Shown here: one piece after another, positions 1-7,977 of the stretch
Numbering within the stretch: the first letter of the stretch is position 1
How the letters are laid out: every line of letters starts with the position of its first letter
Source: a virus
Virus record (IMG/VR): IMGVR_UViG_3300020173_000943
Span: 1-64,000 of that record
Length of the DNA: 64,000 nt
Reading direction: 5' to 3' (one strand)
Notes under the pieces: model-generated
What the model was told of the DNA's origin: nothing
The model's database searches: none
What the model saw: only the letters and a program-made list of their open reading frames with translations
Made by a program: the position numbers and the translations under genes

Positions 1-345
1 CAAGAAAGTAACTTTTGGATGGCAGAAGATGCATATGGTTATGTAAGTGATGATGCATTAAAAGTTACAGGTGGTCCATTAGAAAAGAAAATTCTTATTG
101 TAGATGATATCAACGATACTGGTGCTACATTCAATTGGATCAAAGAAGACTGGCAAGCAAGTTGTTTACCTAACGATCCTAAATGGGAACGTGTTTGGGG
201 TAACAATGTTCGCTTTGCTACACTCACTGAAAACCTAGCAAGTACTTTTCATGACGTAAATTACACTTGCCACGAAATTAATAAAGAAGAAAATGATGTA
301 TGGTTAGTATATCCTTGGGAGAATGTAGGCGAATATGACAGCTGA
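1..345 (+). CDS. Phosphoribosyltransferase-like protein, 5' end outside window
   Basis: The reading frame is open from base 1, so the N-terminus lies outside the window; 114 residues are visible. The stretch ILIVDDINDTGAT is the PRPP-binding loop of type I phosphoribosyltransferases (hydrophobic run, two acidic residues, then D-T-G). Such enzymes join a purine or pyrimidine base to phosphoribosyl pyrophosphate in salvage. The visible tail looks like the end of a hypoxanthine/xanthine-type enzyme, but the substrate cannot be told. The stop overlaps the next gene by 11 bases. The loop is clear; the exact enzyme is unknown. Confidence 0.72.
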   Translation, partial: QESNFWMAEDAYGYVSDDALKVTGGPLEKKILIVDDINDTGATFNWIKEDWQASCLPNDPKWERVWGNNVRFATLTENLASTFHDVNYTCHEINKEENDVWLVYPWENVGEYDS

Positions 346-1048
346 TATAGGGTGGTGTTGGGCAGGTGCTATTCCTGATCTATTAGTTATAGAACCTGAA
401 AGATTTAAAACGCCAAAAGTAGTTAACAAAGATTACAACAAGCGTGGTGTTATTGATTGTCCTTCATATCAAGGATTTTATAACAACTTGTTTCTATTAA
501 AGTCTCCTGTGTCGTTTGATGCAGAAGTTAAAGACGGAATAGTAGTTGTTACATCTAACGAAATTGATGACCATCAATTACATAACTTGTTTACTATACA
601 CCCTAAAGAAGATATGCACGATGTTAAAAAACCATTATTTCAATTTAATTTAAATTATTTGTTTGTTGCAGACGAGCCTTGCTTAATGGAAATACTTCCG
701 CCATTTATGCATAACGAAAACTTTCCAGGAGAAGTTGTTGGTGGATCTTTTAATATACACAAGTGGATAAGGACTACTAGTTGGGGGTTTATCTTTGATA
801 ATACGCGATCTAAGCTGTCTATTAAGCGTGGTGACCCGTTGTGCTACATTAAGTTTACAACAACTAACTTGACAAATAAGGTCGGTTTAGAAGAGTGTTT
901 ACTTACAGATGAACTGATTAAAGAATTAGAACGTAAAAGATATTTGACAAACTTTAAGAAAGGTGGTATAATTAATTTAATGACTAGAGCCTTAAAACTA
1001 AGACCTAAGAAGTTAATTAAACGTGATCCGAAATGGAGTATAAAATGA
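335..1048 (+). CDS. Hypothetical phage protein, 237 aa
   Basis: I recognise no catalytic motif. The protein is soluble, opens with MTADIGWCWAG, carries many aromatic and acidic residues through its first 150 positions and ends in a Lys/Arg-rich tail. It overlaps the phosphoribosyltransferase gene by 11 bases and its stop shares bases with the HIT gene start (ATGA), so it is translated as part of the same operon. A purine-rich stretch precedes the ATG. A consensus sigma-70 promoter lies inside its last 110 bases. Coding status is secure from length and coupling; function unknown. Confidence 0.72.
   Translation: MTADIGWCWAGAIPDLLVIEPERFKTPKVVNKDYNKRGVIDCPSYQGFYNNLFLLKSPVSFDAEVKDGIVVVTSNEIDDHQLHNLFTIHPKEDMHDVKKPLFQFNLNYLFVADEPCLMEILPPFMHNENFPGEVVGGSFNIHKWIRTTSWGFIFDNTRSKLSIKRGDPLCYIKFTTTNLTNKVGLEECLLTDELIKELERKRYLTNFKKGGIINLMTRALKLRPKKLIKRDPKWSIK
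944..972 (+). promoter_or_regulatory. Consensus sigma-70-type promoter inside a gene
   Basis: TTGACA at 944-949 and TATAAT at 967-972 are separated by exactly 17 bases. The pair lies inside the end of the preceding gene and would start RNA about 65 bases before the HIT hydrolase start. A match of all 12 bases with ideal spacing is unlikely by chance even in AT-rich DNA. It implies expression by unmodified host RNA polymerase, that is, early expression. Confidence 0.75.
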
Positions 1049-1425
1049 AAGTTGATAATTTAGAACAAGCTCAAGCAGATGGTAGAGCACCTTGGAACGA
1101 TGTACAGATTAGTACAAGAGACTTTGTTGTATACAATGACAAGTATCCTGTTACAGAAGGACACACACTAATTGTACCACGTGAAAACACACATGAAGCT
1201 ATTATGAAATGTTTTAATTATGGTGTTACTATGGGCTACGAAAATGTTGTAAGTAAAAACAATAATATTACAGGTTACAACATGGGTATTAATATAGGCA
1301 AGAGTGCAGGACAAACTTGTATGTATCCACATGTACATTTAATTTTTAGACGTGACGGGGATATGGACGATCCAAAAGGTGGTGTTCGTGGTGTTCTTCC
1401 TACAAAACAAAGTTACGAGTCATGA
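1045..1425 (+). CDS. HIT-family nucleotide hydrolase-like protein
   Basis: Histidine-triad proteins hydrolyse nucleoside phosphoramidates or dinucleotide polyphosphates. The N-terminal part VYNDKYPVTEGHTLIVPR (around residues 29-46) and the region GQTCMYPHVHLIFR fit the family. In the triad H-x-H-x-H the first histidine is Tyr94 here, while the nucleophile position (His96) and the last histidine (His98) are kept. Length 126 aa, normal for HIT. I chose the ATG at 1045 rather than 1033 because GGAG at 1034-1037 is well spaced for it and it overlaps the upstream stop as ATGA. Confidence 0.85.
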   Translation: MKVDNLEQAQADGRAPWNDVQISTRDFVVYNDKYPVTEGHTLIVPRENTHEAIMKCFNYGVTMGYENVVSKNNNITGYNMGINIGKSAGQTCMYPHVHLIFRRDGDMDDPKGGVRGVLPTKQSYES

Positions 1426-2270
1426 GAATTGCCGCTATAGGTTGTAGTCATACAAGTGGATATCACGTTGGTGATATGCCTGAAGCAAAAGAAGACATGA
1501 CACAAGAACACTGGCCTTATAGTGGTAAGTGGAATGATAACAACTGGGCCGAACATTATATTAATAGTAAAGATGCTGACGGCGTTATATTTGCTAATCC
1601 ACAAAACGGTTGGTGGACTTATTCAGAATGGTTAAGTCATTTGTTTAAAACATATGACGACATTGAAGAAGTTGTTGTGCAAATGACCTACTGGAATCGT
1701 TTTAGATTAAGTATTCAATTTCCTACACACTATGAAAACATTGTACCGCTAGATGCAACCTATGTTAAAGAACTTACAAAAGGACGCATCGACTGTTGGT
1801 ATCCTGCTAATCAAACATCTGACGGTAGTGTTAATGACATACCAATGCAAGTTTGGCCAATGGACTTTCAAAAGGAAGTACCCTTTAAATCAGTATACGA
1901 CCCAGACTTTAAATTAGCAAAGCCTGATCTAAGAAATGAACCATACATGACTGTAAAAACATGGATGGAAGTTATGAGCCTTAAAGCACAACGTGAGTGG
2001 TTTAAGGAGATATATATTATACAAGAATTGTGCCGTAACAACGGTGCTAAAGTAAAACTGTTTGGAATAAACAGTTGGACATGGATACCAAAAGAAATGA
2101 ACAAAGAATTTTTTGATTTCAATTATATCCAAGTAGCAAAGACGACCGTTGAAGATTGGTTTCTTCAACAAAAAGATATCAACGTAGGCAACTATACTGT
2201 AGACGGAGAGCATTTTGATGAAATGATTCATAAAATGATTGCTACAGAGTATTTGCCGTCACAATTTTAG
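1422..2270 (+). CDS. SGNH/GDSL hydrolase-like protein
   Basis: The N-terminus has the block-I nucleophile elbow of SGNH hydrolases as GCSHTSG with Ser9, and the C-terminus has a D-x-x-H pair (Asp261, His264) where the rest of the catalytic triad is expected. SGNH proteins are esterases or acyl-hydrolases, often acting on sugar O-acetyl groups. Length 282 aa. Middle blocks (Gly, Asn) are not obvious, so activity is uncertain. It overlaps the HIT gene by 4 bases. Three other SGNH-like genes lie in this window. Confidence 0.68.
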   Translation: MRIAAIGCSHTSGYHVGDMPEAKEDMTQEHWPYSGKWNDNNWAEHYINSKDADGVIFANPQNGWWTYSEWLSHLFKTYDDIEEVVVQMTYWNRFRLSIQFPTHYENIVPLDATYVKELTKGRIDCWYPANQTSDGSVNDIPMQVWPMDFQKEVPFKSVYDPDFKLAKPDLRNEPYMTVKTWMEVMSLKAQREWFKEIYIIQELCRNNGAKVKLFGINSWTWIPKEMNKEFFDFNYIQVAKTTVEDWFLQQKDINVGNYTVDGEHFDEMIHKMIATEYLPSQF

Positions 2271-2281
2271 AAAGGAACTTT

Positions 2282-2488
2282 ATGTTGAAACAGCAAATGA
2301 TACAAGCGGCAAGGAAACACGCAGAAGCGGAGATTGAATTGCATAAGACTAACATCGAAGTATATATGCAGAATGTTGTAGGTATTGGTGAGCATTCAGA
2401 TATTATCGAAACAATTCAAAAAGAGTTAGATAAAATGGCCACTGCTAATGACAGACTTGAAATGTTAGACAAACATTTTGGTGCTTAA
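2282..2488 (+). CDS. Small helical hypothetical protein, 68 aa
   Basis: A short, charged, leucine- and glutamate-rich protein with no cysteine, very likely one or two long helices forming a coiled coil. An AAAGGA ribosome-binding site sits 5-6 bases before the ATG. It is the last gene before a strong promoter, in line with the end of one transcription unit. Function not recognised. Confidence 0.6.
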   Translation: MLKQQMIQAARKHAEAEIELHKTNIEVYMQNVVGIGEHSDIIETIQKELDKMATANDRLEMLDKHFGA

Positions 2489-2493
2489 AGTCA

Positions 2494-2522
2494 TTGACAA
2501 AAACCTAAATAAAGTATATAAT
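2494..2522 (+). promoter_or_regulatory. Consensus sigma-70-type promoter for the folE operon
   Basis: TTGACA at 2494-2499, a 17-base spacer, and TATAAT at 2517-2522. It lies in the 78-base gap before folE, with about 38 bases of leader that include a small GGCA/TGCC inverted repeat and GGAG before the ATG. It is a perfect consensus match in a real intergenic gap and probably drives folE through QueE and beyond. Confidence 0.85.
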
Positions 2523-2566
2523 AATACTAACTTTGGCAATCCACTGCCTTAACATCGGAGAAACAA

Positions 2567-3250
2567 ATGAGTAAAAGTGAACAAATTAAAGCTCGCCTAG
2601 AAGAACAAGGCATACGTTACTGGGCGGGTGATAATATTAGTTTAGTCCTACAGAAGGGCGACAAAGAAGAACTGATTGAAGAACTTACACCTAAGTTTGA
2701 ATCAGTATTAGATAGTTTATTAATTGATAGAGCAAATGATCCTAACAGTATGGACACTGGTAGACGTCTTGCTAAAATGTATATTAATGAACTAATGGCA
2801 GGACGTTATGATCCTATGCCTAATGCAACTGCATTTCCTAATCATGTAGATGATGGTTATCAAGGTATGTTAGTTGTACGTTCAGAACTTAAAAGTGTGT
2901 GTTCACATCATCATCAACCAGTAACAGGTATTGCATACATTGGTATTATTGCCGCTGAAACACTAATTGGTTTAAGCAAATACACACGTATTGCACAATG
3001 GTGTGCTAGACGTGGTACACTACAAGAAGAACTTTGTAATGATATCGCACGTGAGATTATGAAAGCAACTGGTTCAAAGAACGTAGGTGTTTATATTCAG
3101 GCAACACATGGTTGTTGTGAGAATAGAGGCATTATGGCAACTAGCAGTTTAACACAGACAACTGTGCTTAAAGGTGCTTTTAATGAAGATGCGGGTACTA
3201 AAAAAGAATTTATGGACAATATTAAATTACAACAGGAGTTTTCAAAATGA
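2567..3250 (+). CDS. folE: GTP cyclohydrolase I
   Basis: Converts GTP to 7,8-dihydroneopterin triphosphate, the first step of both folate and 7-deazaguanine synthesis. Family signatures are clear: the zinc ligands Cys112 and His115 in VCSHHHQP, the third ligand in the HGCCENRG segment (about Cys183), and GLSKYTRIAQWCARR in the active-site region. Length 227 aa is usual for FolE. GGAG stands 7 bases before the ATG. The next gene starts inside its stop (ATGA). With QueE three genes downstream, the likely role is preQ0 synthesis for modified DNA or tRNA rather than folate. Confidence 0.95.
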   Translation: MSKSEQIKARLEEQGIRYWAGDNISLVLQKGDKEELIEELTPKFESVLDSLLIDRANDPNSMDTGRRLAKMYINELMAGRYDPMPNATAFPNHVDDGYQGMLVVRSELKSVCSHHHQPVTGIAYIGIIAAETLIGLSKYTRIAQWCARRGTLQEELCNDIAREIMKATGSKNVGVYIQATHGCCENRGIMATSSLTQTTVLKGAFNEDAGTKKEFMDNIKLQQEFSK

Positions 3251-3435
3251 GTGACGGACCATTAAAATCAGCAGTTGACAGCCTGGGCGATATGTCAGGA
3301 GTTGTTAAGCAAGAGTTTATTACGTATCGTGTTAAAGACGGTATGCTACGCAAAGAAACAACGGTACGTAGGTTCTTTGGTGATGACTATAATGATAGTA
3401 CGACTACTGAGCCTTTGCTTAAGGTGGTGTCATAA
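3247..3435 (+). CDS. Small hypothetical protein between folE and queE
   Basis: 62 aa, soluble, acidic in the middle (FFGDDYND) with no known motif. It overlaps folE and the next gene by a few bases at each end, which argues for translational coupling in the 7-deazaguanine operon. A second frame over the same bases encodes a hydrophobic peptide, but it lacks a good ribosome site. Function unknown. Confidence 0.6.
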   Translation: MSDGPLKSAVDSLGDMSGVVKQEFITYRVKDGMLRKETTVRRFFGDDYNDSTTTEPLLKVVS

Positions 3436-3623
3436 TGCCTATTCCAGAAAGAGTATTTGTACCACAACCTAGAGATCCTAATAAAAAACATTTTTATATT
3501 AGTATTATAAAAAGCACATTACGTATTGGTGCTTGTGCTATAGCATTGTATACTGGTAGTATTGTTTGGCTTGCAAGTGGATTTCTTATTGCTGAATTAC
3601 TAGGTATTGCGGAGGAATTATAA
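3435..3623 (+). CDS. Small membrane protein, 62 aa
   Basis: A basic N-terminal third is followed by a hydrophobic stretch from about residue 29 to 60 (Ile, Ala, Leu, Trp rich, with a central Gly-Ser), long enough for one membrane helix or a tight hairpin. It overlaps both neighbours by one base, and GGAGG before its own stop serves the queE start. Inner-membrane location is inferred; function unknown. Confidence 0.6.
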   Translation: MPIPERVFVPQPRDPNKKHFYISIIKSTLRIGACAIALYTGSIVWLASGFLIAELLGIAEEL

Positions 3624-4522
3624 TGCCAGCTCAACTTAGATACTCAGAAGCATTTTATAGTGTACAAGGTGAAGGACAATATGTAGGAGTACCTAGTGTG
3701 TTCTTACGTACATTTGGTTGTAATTTTCGTTGTATGAACTTTGGTACAGATGAGAAACGTGATCGTTGGGAACAACACAAAGACGGCAAAAAACACAATG
3801 CAGAAGTTAAAGCATTGATTGATGCTGGTGTACACGAAACTACAAAAGAATTTAATGACTTGCCTATTATACACACAGGTTGTGATACATACGCAAGTAT
3901 CTACCCTGAGTTTAAACACTTTAATAAACTAGCAGGTGTTGATGCTGTTGTTGAACATTTACTTTCACTTACTCCAAATGGTAAGTGGGTACAGGACAAT
4001 GGACAAGATGTCCATTTAATATTAACCGGAGGCGAGCCATTACTTGCATGGCAACGATTATATATTGAATTATTCGAGCATCCACGTATGCAGGACTTAA
4101 AAAATGTTACATTTGAAACAAACACTACGCAAACTTTACACGAAGATTTCTTTGACTATCTCAACAATCAAGACAGGATTAAAGTTACATGGTCTTGTTC
4201 CCCAAAACTTAGTGTTAGTGGAGAACCTTGGGATACTGCTATTAAGCCTGATGTGGCTAGTCAGTATAGTACTATTACTAATTGCGACATCTATCTTAAG
4301 TTTGTTGTCGCTACTCAAGGCGACTTTGAAGAAGTTGAAAGAGCTGTGGAGGCTTACAGAAGTGCCGGGGTACAATGTCCAGTATATCTTATGCCTTTGG
4401 GTGGACGCAGTGAAGAATATTCCCTCAACGTTAAAGATGTTGCTGAAGCGTGTATGGCAAAAGGATGGCGATTCACTCCAAGACTACACATCAGCTTATT
4501 CGGAAATGCCTGGGGAACTTGA
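3623..4522 (+). CDS. queE: 7-carboxy-7-deazaguanine synthase (QueE) with a split cluster motif
   Basis: QueE is a radical SAM enzyme that turns 6-carboxytetrahydropterin into 7-carboxy-7-deazaguanine. N-terminal YSVQGEGQYVGVPSVFLR and the TGGEPLL motif are typical, and the protein ends in the family signature LFGNAWGT. The 4Fe-4S motif is odd: Cys33 and Cys37 are in place, but the third ligand is missing there and a GCDTYA segment, normally right after it, appears at Cys87. A 49-residue insert thus separates the second and third cysteines. Length 299 aa against about 220 in short QueE. GGAGG precedes the start. Confidence 0.9.
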   Translation: MPAQLRYSEAFYSVQGEGQYVGVPSVFLRTFGCNFRCMNFGTDEKRDRWEQHKDGKKHNAEVKALIDAGVHETTKEFNDLPIIHTGCDTYASIYPEFKHFNKLAGVDAVVEHLLSLTPNGKWVQDNGQDVHLILTGGEPLLAWQRLYIELFEHPRMQDLKNVTFETNTTQTLHEDFFDYLNNQDRIKVTWSCSPKLSVSGEPWDTAIKPDVASQYSTITNCDIYLKFVVATQGDFEEVERAVEAYRSAGVQCPVYLMPLGGRSEEYSLNVKDVAEACMAKGWRFTPRLHISLFGNAWGT

Positions 4523-4526
4523 TGAA

Positions 4527-4607
4527 ATGTTAAAGGTTAAGAAGCACAACGCAACAAAAGACACTAGACCTCTTGATGAACAGTTAAGAGAAAAAGGTCT
4601 ACTATAA
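4527..4607 (+). CDS. Possible small ORF after queE, 26 aa
   Basis: A 26-codon frame starting at the ATG five bases after the queE stop, highly charged and ending REKGLL. GGGGA lies about 10 bases upstream and an AAAGGA follows it before the next gene. It fills the only gap between queE and the next gene. Its amino-acid make-up looks protein-like, but it is too short to be sure. Confidence 0.35.
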   Translation: MLKVKKHNATKDTRPLDEQLREKGLL

Positions 4608-4617
4608 AGGAAAGACT

Positions 4618-4995
4618 ATGATTGAAAAACTAAAAACTATGTTTACAAAGTCTAAATCAAGTAGTGATGGTAATACTCCTCCTACAAGTAAAGAGGCTAT
4701 GGAACGTGAAAAAGCTGAGGCAACAAAAGCAGGTAAACCTTGGGTTGGTGTATTAGATACACAAGTTAATCCAAAAGATATTAAGAATGGTTTCTTTGAA
4801 CTTGATTGGAATAACGAGTTTATTGAGCAGTTACTTGATGTTGGATATAAAGGTGAAACAAACGAAGAAATTATTGACGGTTGGTTTAAAGATGTTGCTA
4901 GAACAATTTTGACAGAACAAGGACATGATCCGCAAAGAGAAGCTGGCCATATTAAAATTGTTCCTAGAAAAGATGGCAAAAGTGAAGCATCCTAA
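4618..4995 (+). CDS. Conserved marine-phage hypothetical protein, 125 aa
   Basis: The N-terminal 35 residues are Ser/Thr/Lys rich and probably flexible. From about residue 40 there is a compact block: GKPWVGVLDTQVNP, NGFFELDWN and IIDGWFKDV. I recall this pattern from small conserved proteins of T4-like cyanophages, where its job is unknown. GAAAGG precedes the start. The next gene begins inside its last 23 bases in another frame. Confidence 0.68.
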   Translation: MIEKLKTMFTKSKSSSDGNTPPTSKEAMEREKAEATKAGKPWVGVLDTQVNPKDIKNGFFELDWNNEFIEQLLDVGYKGETNEEIIDGWFKDVARTILTEQGHDPQREAGHIKIVPRKDGKSEAS

Positions 4996-5929
4996 ATGGG
5001 TAGAACAAGTTACCTTTCCGTCAGATAGTTATACACCCGGAATAATCCAACAAAGTTTAGGAACTCGTGTATGGGTTCGTGAGTGCCCAACTAAACCAGA
5101 TTGGATTTCTGCTAGAAATACAGAAGTGTATGTTAAGAACAAGAAAAAATCAAGACTGTTAATTTCTGTAGGTGAAAGTTGGACCTATGGTGATAACTTT
5201 CAAGGTGTACAAAGCGGACTTGGTAGAGATAATATAACATATAGAGTCAATCATTCATTTGCAAGTCATAGTGCAAAAATGCTGGATAGTGATCTAATAC
5301 TATCAGCAGTTCCTGGTAACTGTAACCAAAACATGTTACAAGACTTAGATCGATTACTTGAAGAATATTCTGTTCTTTATGAAGAAGTATTTGTCCAATT
5401 ACAATTAACTAGTCCCGGTAGAGACCAATCTAAAATTGAAGATAAACATAGATTGTTAAAAGGTTATGATAATCTTTATACAACTAAACAAACATTAACG
5501 AACAAGATGACTGATGCCGAATGGTTTCAGGCATATGATACAATGATGTTAACCGAATATGATCGAATTCTTAAATTACATACAAATGTAAATGGTCTAG
5601 TTTGGAAGAATTTTAATCCATTTCAGGTTGACTTTAATACAGAATCGTTTATAATAGTAACATGTCCGTGGGTTAGATTAACTTCACAGATGCATGGTAA
5701 CGTTTTTGATTTACCTGTAATTAACGAAGCCGGTTGGTGGACTGAGCATTACAGTACATACGGAAATGTAGAAGGTAAACAAGAGTATATGATGAAACAG
5801 TTAGATAATTTAGAAGCAAGTAACAAATTATTAAAGACAAGCAGTCTTAATGGATTTCATCCTAATGAAACGTTTCATGCTATATGGGCATTATATATAT
5901 TAGGCAAAACGGAGTGGGTAACATTATGA
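4973..5929 (+). CDS. SGNH hydrolase-like protein
   Basis: 318 aa from the ATG at 4973; the longer frame from 4925 would overlap its neighbour by 71 bases and has no better ribosome site. LLISVGESWTYGDNF holds the SGNH serine elbow (Ser69), and GFHPNETFH near the end supplies His296 with an unusual Asn or Glu partner in place of the usual Asp. The middle is rich in aromatic residues. Probably an esterase-fold protein; substrate unknown. It overlaps the exonuclease start as ATGA. Confidence 0.62.
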   Translation: MAKVKHPKWVEQVTFPSDSYTPGIIQQSLGTRVWVRECPTKPDWISARNTEVYVKNKKKSRLLISVGESWTYGDNFQGVQSGLGRDNITYRVNHSFASHSAKMLDSDLILSAVPGNCNQNMLQDLDRLLEEYSVLYEEVFVQLQLTSPGRDQSKIEDKHRLLKGYDNLYTTKQTLTNKMTDAEWFQAYDTMMLTEYDRILKLHTNVNGLVWKNFNPFQVDFNTESFIIVTCPWVRLTSQMHGNVFDLPVINEAGWWTEHYSTYGNVEGKQEYMMKQLDNLEASNKLLKTSSLNGFHPNETFHAIWALYILGKTEWVTL

Positions 5930-6915
5930 AATACGTATTAGTAGACACGGCAAATACATTCTTTAGAGCAAGGCATGTAGTACGTGGTGACCTTGATACA
6001 AAAGTAGGAATGGCGTTTCATATTACATTAAACAGTATTAAGAAAGCATGGGAAGACTTTGATGCAGATCATATAGTGTTCTGCTTAGAAGGTCGTAGTT
6101 GGCGTAAGGATTATTACGAGCCTTACAAACGTAATCGGCAAGAGACACGTGATGCACTTAGTCCTAGTCAAGCAGAAGAAGAAAAAGTATTCTGGGAAAC
6201 GTTTGATGCATTTAAAGATTTTGTAACTACAAAGACTAACTGTACTGTTATGCAACATCCTGAACTTGAAGCAGATGATTTAATTGCTGGTTGGGTACAA
6301 CATCATCCAGACGATGAACACGTTATTATTAGTACTGACGGTGACTTTGCACAACTAATTGCACCTAATGTAACACAATACAACGGTGTTAGTAATACTA
6401 TTATCACACATGAAGGCTACTTTGATGATAAGAAAAGAAAACCTATAATTGATAAGAAAACAGGTTTAGAAAAGCCTGCTCCTAATCCAGACTATATGCT
6501 GTTTGAAAAATGTATGCGAGGCGACACTAGTGATAATGTGTTTAGTGCATATCCAGGTGTACGTAAAAAAGGTACAAAGAACAAAGTTGGATTGCAAGAA
6601 GCATATGCAGACAAAGACACAAAAGGTTACAACTGGAATAATATGATGTTGCAACGTTGGGTTGATCATAACGGTGAAGAGCATCGTGTACTAGATGACT
6701 ATCAACGTAATGTTGTACTATGCGACCTAACTGCACAGCCTGAAAACATTAAAGAAAAGATTTCTAATACTATTAACGAAAATGCACAACCTAAAAATAT
6801 TTCACAGGTTGGGTTGCGTCTTATGAAATTTTGTGCATTATATGATATGCAACGAATTTCTGATAATGCACAAGCATATTCAAAACCATTACAAGCGAGG
6901 TATCCGGTAAAATGA
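5926..6915 (+). CDS. 5'-3' exonuclease / flap endonuclease (T4 RNase H-like)
   Basis: Removes RNA primers and 5' flaps during phage DNA replication. Metal-binding acids are visible: Asp7 in LVDTANTFF, the EADD cluster at 115-118, Asp138 and Asp140 in STDGDF, and Asp200/Asp203 in RGDTSDN. The arch-type basic region KDYYEPYKRNR is at 61-71. A helix-hairpin-like PGVRKKG follows. Length 329 aa, close to T4 RNase H (about 305). I start at 5926 (MKYVLVDTAN) because GGAG at 5911-5914 serves it and it overlaps the previous stop; the start at 5884 adds an unlikely leader. Confidence 0.9.
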   Translation: MKYVLVDTANTFFRARHVVRGDLDTKVGMAFHITLNSIKKAWEDFDADHIVFCLEGRSWRKDYYEPYKRNRQETRDALSPSQAEEEKVFWETFDAFKDFVTTKTNCTVMQHPELEADDLIAGWVQHHPDDEHVIISTDGDFAQLIAPNVTQYNGVSNTIITHEGYFDDKKRKPIIDKKTGLEKPAPNPDYMLFEKCMRGDTSDNVFSAYPGVRKKGTKNKVGLQEAYADKDTKGYNWNNMMLQRWVDHNGEEHRVLDDYQRNVVLCDLTAQPENIKEKISNTINENAQPKNISQVGLRLMKFCALYDMQRISDNAQAYSKPLQARYPVK

Positions 6916-7394
6916 CAAAACTAAAAGCAAACGAAATATTAAAAAACAAGTTCTGGATTATTGAAGATACAGACTCAAATGAAAAGAAAGGCACACTATC
7001 ACGTGATGCTGATAACAAATATATGTATAGTTGCGACACTGGAACATATATGTATGATACAAAAAGTATTGTTGAAAAGAATTTAGGTTCTCTACTTTGG
7101 AATAAATCAGACGTTAGTGAAGCAAAGAAAAATATTTCAAAAGAAATTTATAATCTGCCAACTAGTACTATTCCTTACAACAGTATGTTTGATGTAAAAC
7201 GTAAGTTTGGGTTATTTACAAAAAGTAAAAAATCAAAGAGCTTGTATTGTGCAGGTTATTTTTGTATTCACTTTGATAAGGGTTGGGTCAAAAGTTTTTG
7301 CCCAAAACTAGTAACGTTAGAAACTTATGAATATAAAGGTCCATTCAAAACAGAGATTGAAATGAGACAGGAGTTATCACGTGCCAACCGTTAA
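6912..7394 (+). CDS. Conserved marine-phage hypothetical protein, 160 aa
   Basis: The N-terminus (ILKNKFWIIEDTDSNEKKGTL) and a Tyr/Asp-rich first half are followed by a basic region KSKKSKSLYCAGYFCIHFD and an FCPKL segment. Its family is known to me only as uncharacterised proteins in T4-like marine phages; no catalytic motif is evident. It overlaps the exonuclease gene by 4 bases and the next gene by 14, so it belongs to the replication operon. Confidence 0.68.
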   Translation: MTKLKANEILKNKFWIIEDTDSNEKKGTLSRDADNKYMYSCDTGTYMYDTKSIVEKNLGSLLWNKSDVSEAKKNISKEIYNLPTSTIPYNSMFDVKRKFGLFTKSKKSKSLYCAGYFCIHFDKGWVKSFCPKLVTLETYEYKGPFKTEIEMRQELSRANR

Positions 7395-7626
7395 TCCATT
7401 AAATACAATTCCATTACAGCAGTTTATTGACCGAGTTAAGACTGCTGATAACCAGCAACTAAAAGACATTACATTAAACATTAGAGATGCTAAGAACTTA
7501 GCATTTACTATCGGTAGTGTAATGAGTCGCTTACACGGCGATTTAGAAGCTCTAGTACACCAAGAAAAGAACGCTGAAGAAGTTATTAATGTAACTGTAG
7601 ACGGCGGCGGACAAGGCTGGAAGTAA
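7381..7626 (+). CDS. Small conserved phage protein, 81 aa
   Basis: Mostly helical by composition (residues 10-70 contain regularly spaced Leu, Ile and Val) with a short C-terminal VTVDGGGQGWK tail. The start is a GTG in CGTGCCAACC with GGAG about 9 bases upstream. It ends the operon that began at the folE promoter, since a late-promoter motif follows after 32 bases. Function unknown. Confidence 0.62.
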   Translation: MPTVNPLNTIPLQQFIDRVKTADNQQLKDITLNIRDAKNLAFTIGSVMSRLHGDLEALVHQEKNAEEVINVTVDGGGQGWK

Positions 7627-7658
7627 CTAATAAACTACGCATTTAACTCTCCTTTTTG

Positions 7659-7666
7659 GATAAATA
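7659..7666 (+). promoter_or_regulatory. T4-type late promoter motif
   Basis: GATAAATA sits 19 bases before the next ATG in a 59-base gap, with GGGAGAAG as ribosome site between. It matches NATAAATA, the form of the T4 late promoter used in marine T4-like phages. Context (true gap, correct strand, correct distance) supports it. Confidence 0.65.
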
Positions 7667-7685
7667 CTATGGGAGAAGATAATAA

Positions 7686-7976
7686 ATGAGTAGACCAAAA
7701 CCAAATATTTTATTAGAATATACAGACAAAAAGTCTTATAGAAGCGAGCAGATTCTAGCCGCTGAGGCTATTTGGGCAGTATTCTATCAAGGTAATCCTT
7801 TTAACTTAAAAAGTTTAAATTCATTAACTAATTATCCTGGGCCTAAATATAAAAAAGTTAGTTTCAGTAATCCTGGTCATGCACACAACTTAGCAAGTAA
7901 ATTAAACGAATTATTTACAACTAAAGAGTTTACTGTTGTAAAGTTAACTACCGGACCAGTAGTAGAAGAAGAATAG
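7686..7976 (+). CDS. Conserved phage hypothetical protein, 96 aa
   Basis: Contains SEQILAAEAIWAVFYQGNPF, a helical block with an acidic/aromatic core, then KYKKVSFSNPGHAHNLASKLN. Strong GGGAGA ribosome site. The late-type promoter before it suggests late expression. I recognise the type from T4-like marine phages but no function. Confidence 0.66.
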   Translation: MSRPKPNILLEYTDKKSYRSEQILAAEAIWAVFYQGNPFNLKSLNSLTNYPGPKYKKVSFSNPGHAHNLASKLNELFTTKEFTVVKLTTGPVVEEE

Positions 7977-7977
7977 A

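Noticed and set aside
4104-4607. A second long frame over the 3' part of queE, or a programmed frameshift
   Set aside because: QueE already ends in its family signature at 4522, and the other frame is low-complexity in Leu/Ser/Thr. I keep only the short frame after the stop as a weak candidate.
5884-5925. Longer exonuclease start at 5884
   Set aside because: It would overlap the SGNH-like gene by 46 bases and lacks a ribosome site; 5926 has GGAG and ATGA coupling.
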